Assembly: GCA_914767715.1 (NCBI GenBank) | Contig: OU612070.1 | Coordinates: 27,702,025-27,766,024, forward strand | Direction: 5' to 3' | Length of the DNA: 64,000 nucleotides | Origin: Membranipora membranacea | Taxonomy: Eukaryota; Bryozoa; Gymnolaemata; Cheilostomatida; Membraniporidae | In this document: positions 25,301 to 35,800 of the stretch, piece after piece | Layout: every line of letters starts with the position of its first letter | Position numbering within the stretch: position 1 is the first letter of the stretch | Notes under the pieces: model-generated | Databases searched by the model: none | The model's input: only the letters and a program-made list of their open reading frames with translations | Told to the model about the DNA's origin: nothing | Made by a program: the position numbers and the translations under genes

Positions 25301-28300
25301 TCTGAACCTGGACAGAAGGGGAAGGCTGTGGAACTTATGGCCCGCAGATGGAGTGCTGATACCAGGCAGGAAACTCAGGTTACCAAATCGCCTGCACTCA
25401 CAGAGGTGCTAGTCGACCTTGTAATAGGTAAGAATCTATTAATAGACTATTGGCCTAATAATAGTAACATGATGTTGTCTTGATAGCTTATGGCCTTCCC
25501 ATTATGTTATATTGAAGTTATGTAATCCGCATCAATCACCATGTGCCATGTTTGGTGTTCAGCTGTTTGAATGCTCAAAAGATGATAATAGGCCATTAAC
25601 TTGGTGTAAACCTATGGCCTATTATGTTTTACACAACATTCACCATCCACCTGTCATTGTACCAACTTCTTCTTAATCTTCTCATAAACAATACTTTTGT
25701 CACAATGATTTAGGACTTACATGATCATACATGTAGTACAAACCATCTAATAATACAATCAACCACTGCAAAATATTAGTGAAAGATAATGATGTTCTAT
25801 AAAAAAACAAGAGAATATGTTGTCATACTGAGTTGGTCTTTTTTTCCAAGACCTTCATGGTGAAAAACAATAAGCTTCTTTCACAAACTCTTTTTATGTT
25901 TATGAGAGACATTGTTCGCTTATAATCTGCTTATCATGATGGATGGAAGTTGACTATTTTGTGTAGAGGCCACAAACTTTTATTGAAAAAAACATTTTTG
26001 AAAGAGATCTTGTTATTAGATATATGGGATAGGATTATTAACCTGGGTAACACTAAGCCTTGCTCATTCTTAATTTGTCATAGTCCATTACCACAAGCGG
26101 CACGTATACTAATTCTATGCCCAGGATAGTTGATGTTAGGAGGCAATAGAGAGCTGATTGTCCAGCAGGGCCTATAGTCCTACATCAATATTACTGGTAG
26201 TGTACTTTGTAAACTCAGTAAATAATATCGGTAATTGATCGTAAATCTCAATTGGTCACAGCTAGGTGAAGTCATTATTTTTTTGCCACGTATTATAGCG
26301 TCTGTTGATGATTTTTCAGGTGATCTCCTTTCTCCCTATATTATGAATAGTCCGCGATTCCAGACCCTACTGCAGCTCACAGGTGTAGACAGCGACAGCT
26401 TACCAACTAGTGAACTTCTCCAGCAAGCAATCAACACACGCAGTCAACTTACAAAATCAAAATCTTCCAGTCAACTTGCATCTGTTCATTTTGCTTGCAT
26501 GTCACAAGAATTGAAGGATACCTTGAACCCAACGACGAAACACCTCTCATTCTCAGCTCACTTCATTCAAGATTGGACATATTACCACAAGATGATCTCG
26601 TCACACACACTAACATTAGAACAGGCGACTGAAAGGACTCACTGGGAGCTGCTAAAAGTGACAGCTATGGAAAAGTTAGGAAGCCATGGTTCACCTGCTT
26701 CTGTGATAGAAGTGATTAACCACCTTACAGGAGTGAGAAGATTACCTGGGTTCTATCAGTCTGGTTTAGATTGCAAGAGCGAACTTAACATACCAACAGG
26801 TCAGCTCTCTTATGCCTCTCTGTTAGATCAGGCTGTTATTAGCGCTGTGGAAAGATGTGGTAGCGGACTTCTGAGTGTTATTACAGTGGCCTCTAAGCTA
26901 GTGGTTACATCTCATCAGATAGACTGGGAATGTGACACGAGCAATGCTAAGGATCTGCCGTGGTTCAGACAACTCACACTTATCAGTAAAACTGTCAATA
27001 TGACTGAGACGGTGAAGGCTGTGTTCGATTCTCTCGGTCTAGCTGACGAGTTTCTCACGGAGGCTCAGCGCTCCCTGCTGTCGGTTGTTGTTGATGTACT
27101 CAGACCTTTCCAGGAAGTCGCTGAGAGGATACGTAGTAATGGTAACGTTACCTGTAGTCTGGCCTTTGCTTCCATACGGCTCCTGAAGTCAGCTCTAGTA
27201 GACTACACTCAAGCATATCCCGACACTGAGCTCATCAGCTACTTGACTGAAGAATTCCAGAAAGCGACTGACTCTATCGATAACGCTGAAGAGAATTCCT
27301 ACACCACTGCAACCATCCTCGACCCAAGATTCAAGCTGCAATGGTGTGAGGCTGAAAAACAGGAGTCATTCAAGAGAGGCCTCATCGCGTCTGCTAAAGA
27401 AGCAGTTGTTAAGAAACAACAGCCAATCGCATCAGAGGAGGTATCCAGACCTGTGTTTCCTCAATCTGGCGGCTTCTTCACTAGAATTCTCAAACAGCAG
27501 CCTGAAGCAGACATCATCACCAGTAACATCACATCAGAGGTGTTTCGGTACTTTGAGGAGTCACTGATGCCGGAGGACTGTGAAATCATGCATTACTGGA
27601 AGAGTAACCAATTAAACTATCCTAACCTTAGTGTTCTAGCCCAGCGTTATCTGTCAATACCGACATCACCGTCAGATATAAGTGGCTATTATGATACCGA
27701 GAACCAGTTGTTTGACATACACAGCACTAACATTGATGGGGACATTCTCAATAAAGCTATCGAACTCAGACCAACCATCAGGAGTGATCATTGATATCTG
27801 ACATAATCACACATTGTGATATAAAATGAGTTATAATGTTTACTAATTCTTTATACTATTTCTATTGTTAAAAAACTTTCTATCTCCTGTTATATGCATT
27901 GTTCTTAGTCGCACCATAAACAAATTAAAACTAGAAAAGATAATTCTACAATATTAACAATTGCTGGCAAATATCTTGACACAAATCGGTTTTATAATTA
28001 ATAGAAGTATACATCGCCTAAAAATTCATATGGTCTCCCTGTTTATGGCCGCCATATTAGGCCCCAGCATCGTGAATGGAACAGAGATGCCGTCTATAAA
28101 TCTTGGTAATAGTATTTATAAAATATGCCAATAACTGACTAGATAATCTTAGGTCGGTGCTGTTACTCTATATGGTAATAGTGTATAAGATATAAAAAAA
28201 CCAATCAGCTAATCATGGTTCAATATTCTGTCTAAGAAATAAATAGAAATCCGCTTGTAAATCTAGTATAACAATAATTTATCGAGGTTACCTTGATCAC

Positions 28301-31300
28301 AAGCAGTTAGCCGATGAATACAGAAAGACCAAAACATTTTTACACTGAAAAAATTCCCATTACTTCGGGGTAAATATTATGAATAGTGTCAGTGACTGTC
28401 CGCCTGTGTGTTCTTCTCTAGAGACCTGTAAAGGGTAATAAATGAAGTTATCTATTATGTCTATTATGTCACATGACAATGAAAAACATTTTTTTAACTA
28501 ATGTAAAGAAAATCAGGAATTGGAAGTGCCATTTATTTATTTAGTGTACAATATTGCATCACTACTGCTGAACTTGCCGCAAGACTTTTGATTGCTTTGA
28601 TATTTATTTTTGGATCATCCTGTTGATAAGAGTGAATGCTTACAGTGTTTGGGTAAGAAATGACTGAAAGCAGAGATTATTTAAATGTGACATCCACAAA
28701 TATGACACCCAAAAATGTGACTTCCAAAAATGTGATATCAAAAAATGTGACATCAAAAGATGTGACATCAAATTGGGGCAAAATAATTTAGCACTCTTTT
28801 GGATCCACATAGGTTAGGTCTAAAAACAGTGTCATTAAATAACTAGTTGTTTTCACAAAACATGCCTCTTGCTCAGTCCAAAAAATAAAATCTCCCCGTG
28901 TCAGCTTGATTTGTATTAAATACAGATTACGACATTGGGAGATAAATGGGAATATAATAGGGCTTTAAACACTTACAATAAGGCGATGGAATTTTCATTC
29001 TTGGAATCTTAGTGTTTAGCTAAGAGTTTGACATGAGAAAGCTAACAGATGGAAACCCGGATTCCAGAAACTATACTAGATTAATCTGCGACAAATCAAG
29101 ACATGAATTTTCACAGATGATCAAGATGAAAATTTGCATCATCAGATAAAATTTGTCAATATCCACAATAAATAAAGAATATATCTCTAAATATGGAACT
29201 ATGTCGAAACCAGAGTTCATCAAAATCTGCCCCAACTTGTGAAATTTATTAGAATAAATACGTCGGACTGAATATTGATACAAGGCCTGATGCCATCGTC
29301 ATATTTTCCATGAACACACAACCAGTTTTATAATGGAAGCAAGGCATATAAACCTTGATGGAGGGCGGGTTTAGAAGCCTGAGATAGATAGATAGATACA
29401 ATACTCATGTGCATGCTTGCTGGGAGCTGGAGGTTGTGACAATTCACTCATCATACGGTCTTGTTCTATTATACAGGGATGAAGAATTAGAATATTTGGA
29501 TTTTATCGGAGATGTTACTAATGATGTTCTCACACGAGGGATATTCACTAATAGAGTTCTGTGTAATGTTTTTGAGGAGCATGTACAGAGAAACAAGAAT
29601 AAGCTTGACGAGGTGAGCAGTGTTATATCGTAACGTGGTGGGGTGATCACCCTGATTGTATCTTTAGACTAGATGTCAATCTGTGTGAAAATGAAATAAC
29701 CTCTTTGTGCATCACAAATAATTTTAACGATACTTACGTTCTTTCAATCAAACAGAATCGAATGAGGGGAATGCTGGATAATCTCAGAGAGGATTTAGGA
29801 ATACCAGAGCGAGAGTCATACAGAGATAATCCTGAAGATGTCGGGATGGGCAGCTCCCGACCCTCTGTCAGATCTAAAACTAAAACAACAGGCTACACAG
29901 GTGATCCAGCACAGTTTAAGAACGTCAGAGTGGGACAACTTAGTAGAGAGACTGGGTACAGTGATCAGGCCAAGGCCTCAGGAGATTATCATAAGGGTAT
30001 GTCATTGTGGTACATCTTTTATCTTCTATTATGAATATCTAAAATTGGTCTGTCATATCAGTCATTTTAAGCTTGCTTTTGAGTGCTCAAACCTGCCCAT
30101 GTTGCTGGTTGTAACATTTCATTATCAGCCATGTCATAACCCGGGATGTGGTTGATATTGGAATGCTACTACCGGCAGCTCTACATTCCTGATCTGGTAG
30201 GTGAAACGTATTATATTATAAAACCATGTTTATTAGCTTTTGGTTTACTCTAAAACATCGCTGTTAAAGAAATGATATCTTTGTTTCGTCTGGTTGAAAT
30301 GCCTGAGCTGACTCTCAGACTATCTTCACTTGATTTGCACGTGCAGCATGTCTCTTTAATTGTTCAATAATCATTGATATCTTGTTTTGTAGTAAACGGT
30401 TTTGGCGGGACACAGACAATGGCAGCCACTGATCCTCAATCCCTCACTGATATCGCTGAGGTGTCAGAGAAGACAGCTTCAGTCAGCTCCATCAGATCTA
30501 AGGCCAGCAGTAAGCAGCCACACACTCCCCAGGGTAGCCATAGAGGGGCCAATAAACAACACAAACAGATGGATGATGCCCTTGTGGATTTATTGGGTAA
30601 GCTGTGTAAATTAACATATTTAGTTGTAAGTTGTCTTCTCGCTGATATAAAGGACAGAACTCCAAACACTCAAAATGGCTAATATTTTTTAATCTAAACA
30701 CCACAGTTATGTGTGGTACTGTTGAGCCCAAGAATCTCTAGTTATACAAGAGATCATATTAATGGTGGCAGTGTATGAATATGGTTTCAGTTATTACCTT
30801 TTGCCTATGATTGCTCTCTCGGAATTTTGGCTTGATTGTACGTTATGTTGATCTCTAATTGTCATTTAATTCAGGCTTGGAGGACATAGAAGAGACTGGT
30901 CCAGCTACTAACGGTATAACTACAGGAATAGAGAAGATGTCTGTGAAATCAGACCTTAGTTCTCATACTTCAGATAAAGTCTCAGCTCCTTCCTCACGTA
31001 AAGCCTCTGTTCCTTACGACCCTCTGGACGCCTTTGCAGCCACCCTCGCCGAAAGAGATCAAGCAGACCAGGCATCTGTAAAATCATCCGCCAGCAGGAA
31101 ATCAGCAAAATCATCTGGTAGTAAAACCTCAACACTGAAAGGTTCTGCAACCAGCTCTAAGCCTAGACCTCTCGATAGGCAAGCTTCACGAGAGAGTGTC
31201 GGCTCTGCACCTCGCCCTGCACCAAGACGAGCCTCCATAGACAGCAGGCCTAGCGTTACGCCGAGACGCCAGCAGTCAGTCGATTCTTATGCTGACGACA

Positions 31301-31497
31301 CAGAGTCAAATGCTGACCTGACTAAGACTATAGAGTCCAATGCTGACTTTGGTAAGACAACAGTGTTTGGTAAGACTAGAGAGCTAGGTCTGACTTATAA
31401 AGCACTGTCTCAAGCTTCAGACGAAGAGGACTATGATTATAACGATGATAAATTCTCTGATGATGGAAAAGGTAAATATAGTGATGATGATTTCTAG
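19316..31497 (+). CDS. SPATA7: SPATA7 (spermatogenesis-associated protein 7) homologue, 12 exons
   Basis: Spliced model: 19316-19484, 19878-19925, 20136-20299, 20643-20784, 21099-21230, 21483-21606, 22036-22166, 23086-23314, 29477-29612, 29756-29996, 30393-30596, 30875-31497. Total 2343 nt, 780 residues; human SPATA7 has about 600. Conserved blocks match the vertebrate protein: VVDHMNAHYKKLLNAKSAID near the N terminus; ILDKRNHAFSEPQGMFTPR (about 220) followed by PAKR; and DEELEYLDFIGDV...IFTNRVL (about 380-425), followed by RMRGMLDNLREDLG. By family it acts at the photoreceptor connecting cilium with RPGRIP1. The region around 90-115 is rich in RPGSAR repeats, and the C-terminal 200 residues are Ser/Arg-rich with several RxxS-type sites, ending in an Asp-rich tail. 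Intron 8 (6.2 kb) hosts a separate hAT-derived gene. The first ATG could be preceded by a further exon. Confidence 0.93.
22275..22345 (+). repeat. Possible tRNA-like SINE fragment
   Basis: GTTCAAGTCCC is a good pol III B-box match, with a poor A-box-like stretch GGTACTCGAGC about 45 nt upstream. The copy is in SPATA7 intron 7. The evidence is only the box spacing, so the call is weak. Confidence 0.25.
23540..23632. repeat. MITE family 2 fragment plus 10 bp tandem repeat
   Basis: GCTGGTAGTGGTATTCCATT and the following ACCAACCACAGCCCAGC form a short hairpin of the family 2 type. Immediately after it lies CAACTACCAG repeated 3.4 times (about 23596-23630). The repeat unit resembles the end of the MITE (CTACCAGC), so the tandem array may have arisen from its terminus. 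SPATA7 intron 8. Confidence 0.55.
24635..27794 (+). CDS. BED-type zinc finger, hAT transposase-derived protein (ZBED-like)
   Basis: Two exons, 24635-25427 and 26320-27794, joined in phase 1 (GT-AG, intron 892 bp) give 2268 nt and 755 residues. BED finger: Cys58, Cys61, His78, His83 (CKVC ... HLRKSH), with aromatic residues upstream. The second exon is a hAT-type region: AERIRSNGNVTCSLAFASIR, then the signature ATILDPRFKLQWC, and the C-terminal dimerisation segment YWKSNQLNYPNLSVLAQRYL. The CxxH motif expected near the catalytic core is not visible (KDLPWFRQLTL stands there), so transposase activity seems lost. A VKSE SUMO-type site lies near 210-220. Two long intact exons and a spliced intron point to a domesticated host gene. 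An AG acceptor just before GTAGAGAAG (24600) suggests an upstream exon, so the N terminus may be longer. It is nested, in the same orientation, in SPATA7 intron 8. No terminal inverted repeats were recognised. Confidence 0.85.
28683..28772. repeat. Degenerate tandem repeat, about 17-18 bp unit
   Basis: Five to six imperfect units of the form AAAAATGTGACATC(C)A run across this stretch. A+T-rich and without coding signal. SPATA7 intron 8. Confidence 0.65.
30081..30178. mobile_element. MITE family 2 copy
   Basis: It begins GAGTGCTCAAACCTGCCCAT and contains GTTGCTGGTTGTAACATTTC on the left and GTTGATATTGGAATGCTACT on the right as imperfect inverted arms, with a central ATGTCATAACCCGGGATGTG. It matches 7751-7841 and 12346-12467. 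SPATA7 intron 10. Confidence 0.65.
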
Positions 31498-32818
31498 ATG
31501 GTGACAGGTACATTTATTTCAGATATACAATGCTCTAGGCAGCATTTTATGGTCTTATTGTCTATCTAGTTTTGAGTCTGGGTGTAAATAATTGAAATGC
31601 ATTGGCACCAAGTTTAAGCTCAGGTTCTTTAGAGGGCTGGGGTGGTAATGTCAATATCAAGTGTTCTGACAACATTTTGAATCATACACAAGTGCAAAAA
31701 TTCCGTCCATTCTCATGAAAGCATACCATTTCATAGAACTTATGTTAGCTCCATCAGTAGCTGAATGGTTTTACTGATCAATATTTGAAGGATGACACTT
31801 CCAACTTGTAGCCTATTATTGTTGTCACCTGTAATTTTTTGAGTGAGTTTGAGATATTGCCAGTTGCTTCCATTTTTCGCTAGAACAGACTATTTTTATA
31901 CTGCGTCTATTATTTTAATGTCTCTACAATGTCAAATAAAGACAAATAATCAAACAAAATAATTTATCACAGCCACTATTCAATACAACTGGTACAACCT
32001 CAATGATCTTGTTTAAGAAAAAGAGTGAGATCTGCTTGTGTGAATTAGTTTTATTACCGCTACCCCTCTGAATGATTTGTCTTAAATATTCCTGAAAATC
32101 ATCTCATTATGTCATATGGATTAGAAAATTAGTAGTAAAAATAGAATAAAGAAAAATCAACAAAAATTAATACTTTCTCGGCAGTCAGCAGTCTTCTTTG
32201 GTAAATATAAGTAGTAGGACACAAGATCCTCTAATGTGGTTAGGAGTGAGACAAAAATAGTAGTTCTGACTGTTGAACTAAATTAATGACTTCACTGGAC
32301 TTTGACATACAAAAAAGCGTTTAGGCCGTTTAAATTTGCATTTTCTTAAAATCACAAAAAAATGGCTGTTACAGGGCAATAAGTGGTGATAATATTTTCC
32401 CAATCTATAACACACATTGGTCACATTGCTTAAATAATCCTGCATTGGGCATTTCACTCATTTAAGCTAGTATGATAATACAAAGGCTTAGTAACAGATC
32501 ATGTCATAGAAACTTTTATATGCACTGCTACTTTATGATGATAAGGAAGACTGTCTTCTAGGTTTGGCAATTTGTCTGCTATATTAGTGATACAAAACTA
32601 ATTTAGCGGCCAAAGTGGACACACAAATATATGCATAGATTGAACTGCTTTTTTTGGTGTAAATCGATGATAGAGTGGCGATTGAAGGTGCCTAAGCCTA
32701 CTATCTCTCACTCTCTACAGGTTAACGAGGTTGTAAGTTTGGTGTGGTGAGGAATGCTTCTGTCAACAATTTTACGATGATAAGTGATCTCTCGACAATC
32801 GAGACATCTGACCCTGAT
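31498..32818. other. Convergent intergenic region between SPATA7 and the cysteine synthase gene
   Basis: About 1.3 kb separates two convergent stop codons. A polyadenylation signal for SPATA7 lies at about 31935. On the minus strand an AATAAA (plus-strand TTTATT, about 32048) could serve the cysteine synthase. No coding exon or recognisable repeat is seen. Confidence 0.6.
31935..31940 (+). promoter_or_regulatory. Likely SPATA7 polyadenylation signal
   Basis: AATAAA lies about 440 bp downstream of the SPATA7 stop codon in an A+T-rich context. It is the first clear canonical hexamer on this strand after the stop. The cleavage site cannot be located by eye. Confidence 0.5.
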
Positions 32819-35800
32819 TTAGTGAAGTGATCTTTGGTATGACTCTGGAATACAGTCCAGTAAATCTGAAAAAAAAGGAGAAATACCCATCGATTTCAAA
32901 ATAATGAACAATCAGTTTGAGTTAGCAAATAAATATGTAAATCTGACCTGTAGCCAAAAAGACAACAACAAACAGAGTTGGGAATAATATACAAATTATC
33001 AAAATTCATGTAAACGCAAGCTCTAGATATGCATGAAAATAATGAATATTTATCAATTTATACATCCTTGTAATGTTGCATTGCAAACTCTCAACTCACA
33101 CCACAACAACGAGTGATCAACTCAATTACAGGTTTGTATAAAACTCAACTCAGGCATATCATCGTTCTGATTATTGTATCCACTTTTTTAGAGCTGCCGG
33201 ATAAGCAATTATCATTCCCTAATAGCACGGCGACAGATTTGATTCTCACCTCTAGATTTGAGAAATTCTCTGCTGAATAATTTAGCGTAGTATCTGCTGC
33301 CAGTATCACAGAGACATGTGACTATAGTATGTCCTGGCCCCATCACCTCCGCTACCTTCAAATAAATATAATAACCTTAACAAGATGGAAGGCTCCCTAT
33401 CACAAGGATTACGCATAGCGGCAGAACTGAGATGATACGGATTACCTAGCCAATTTGTGTGCTCTGATATGATTGGCTATCGTTGGCCAATCAGAGCCAA
33501 CACATTTGCTACCAATTGTGCCAAGACTAAATCGAAGCAGGCTCCTCTCACAATAATCTTGTGTGATCAGAAACCAACCGTGAGGATATATGAGAACACA
33601 CCTTGACTGCTCCAGCTACGTTAAGTCCTGTAGAAGCTCCAACAAAGAATCCCTCTTCATGTAGTAAACGGAATGTCTGCAAAGTAAAAGGGAGATATTA
33701 TTATATCTATAATCCTGGTATAAGTTCATTAAAACTGATTCACTTTGTGTCAAAGGTGATGTGCCATTAATACCGGACTTAAGGGATTTGAAAGCATCTA
33801 ACTGATATGCATGAATGTGTGCCTATGATCACAGGTTATATGATCTTCAATATCCGCCACTTACTATTTAAACAGAGATAAAAAATAGGTAAATAATCTG
33901 ATATTTTAGCTGAGTAATTTGTTGGCAAATGCCTACCATTTTTACAGCGTCTGTGTCGAGTATTGTGTGAGCGTCATCAATTGGTGCATCTTTGAGATTA
34001 GCTGTAACACGACCTTGGCCTATCCCCTCAGCTATAGATGAACCATCGGATCTTTCCAACTTGCCGTTCTTAATGAAGTTGTAAAGGACACTTCCCTGTA
34101 ATAATTTTAAAATATATTCAAGTATTCACATGAATATTATTTTTAAGTAGGCACTCATTTGACCTTTATTTTCAATTCTATAGCATGTGACTGACATTAA
34201 TCACTCTGTTGATCAGATTCTCAAATATTATCAATCGTCTACATAAATTAAACCTCTACTGGTTAAGACAGTTAAAGGGTTGTGCCCTCATTGACCATAA
34301 TTAGACAACTTCTTATGAACAGCACACAGTCCCATGGCATCCTATTGTTTGGTTTGTGTGCAGATTATGCACACCTCATATAGGTACATATATTTTGCGT
34401 ATGTGTAGTGATCAATTAATTACCTCATAAATTGTGTTAACTGATCCAACAGCAAAATCTATGACCAGTGAAAACATGCAGCTCATAAATCAAGTTATAA
34501 ACTAAGATCTGTACCTGAGGGTCGGCTAACGCGACGTGTATCTTGTGGTTCTTTTCTTTGAGATAAGTACCAACACCTGCCAATGTGCCACCTGTACCAG
34601 TCCCAAATATTACAGCATCTACCTTACCATCTACAAAAAAAAATGTCATTGATCGTGAATGTCAACTGTGATTAAGAGCAGCTTTAAATATGGCAAAGAC
34701 GCCTTCCCAGGTGTTTACAACAGGCTCCAATGAAGATGATATTCTTATATGACTTGATTTTATCTTAACAAGCATACTAGCCATCAACATCATTTGCTTG
34801 TATTATCACATCAAGCAACCTGGGCACACTTAGATTAAAACTTGACTAAAACTTCTCCTTGCATAAGTCCTAGCTAGCCAGATATATTCCTTCTTAAAGT
34901 AGAATGTAGAATAAAATGTTTTCTCTTTGACCGCCCTACCTGTGCAACAGTAATGTGACACAAGACATGACGAGCTCACCTGTCTGGTTCCATATCTCAG
35001 GGCCGGTGGTCTCGATATGAGCCTGTCTATTAGCAGTGTTATCAAACTGATTAGTCCACACAGCGTTATCGAGGCTGTCAGCGAATCGTGCTGCCTGATG
35101 ATTATAGTTATCAGGATTATCCCAGGGTACCACAGGTACGGGTCTAACCTCCGCTCCTAATGTACGTAATAACTCTATCTTTTCCTATAACAAACAGTAT
35201 GCCGGTGGTGTCGTCTCCTCGCAAAATCATACCTGTGAGCCTACACATATAGTACACAATATATAGCACTATAGCTATAGCACATGACAATATAGCACTA
35301 AAACATTACTGCACACCTCATACACTAGCTCGCAACAGTACTGAGCCGGCATGGAGCCTCCAATCATGTGTATGTATGTGTGTGTATTGATGATCAAACT
35401 CAAGGTGTATACTTAGGTAGAATAAATAAAATATACTACTACACTTAGTAATAAAGTGTTACACATGGGAGGAGGGGCTATTGAGGTGAAAAACACTGAT
35501 ATCAACACTCTGCGCATCTGTGTGAGGAGTTCACTCCTTTATCTGTCAAGGTAGCGCATTCATGGGATTCGAGGTTCTACCTATCGGCAGATTTTCCAGC
35601 ACAATATATACATATTATGTAATTATCATACAGCTCCTAAAATTTACATACGTCATTGGTACATCGATATCACATGGTCAAAATTGCTGTGACCGATGTG
35701 AATTAAGAGTGTCATCTGATAGTCTTATATCTCACCCTGGATTGTGTATCAGGCATATAGATGACACATTTATATCCGAGAGCATTACATACATGAGCTA

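Noticed and set aside
24590..27794. BED/hAT exons as part of the SPATA7 transcript
   Set aside because: SPATA7 exon 8 ends in phase 2 and joins cleanly to 29477. The BED exon acceptor at 24600 is in phase 0 and would break the frame.
35260..35330. Repeated TATAGCAC words as a regulatory array
   Set aside because: Only a few short imperfect copies within an intron; likely low-complexity drift.
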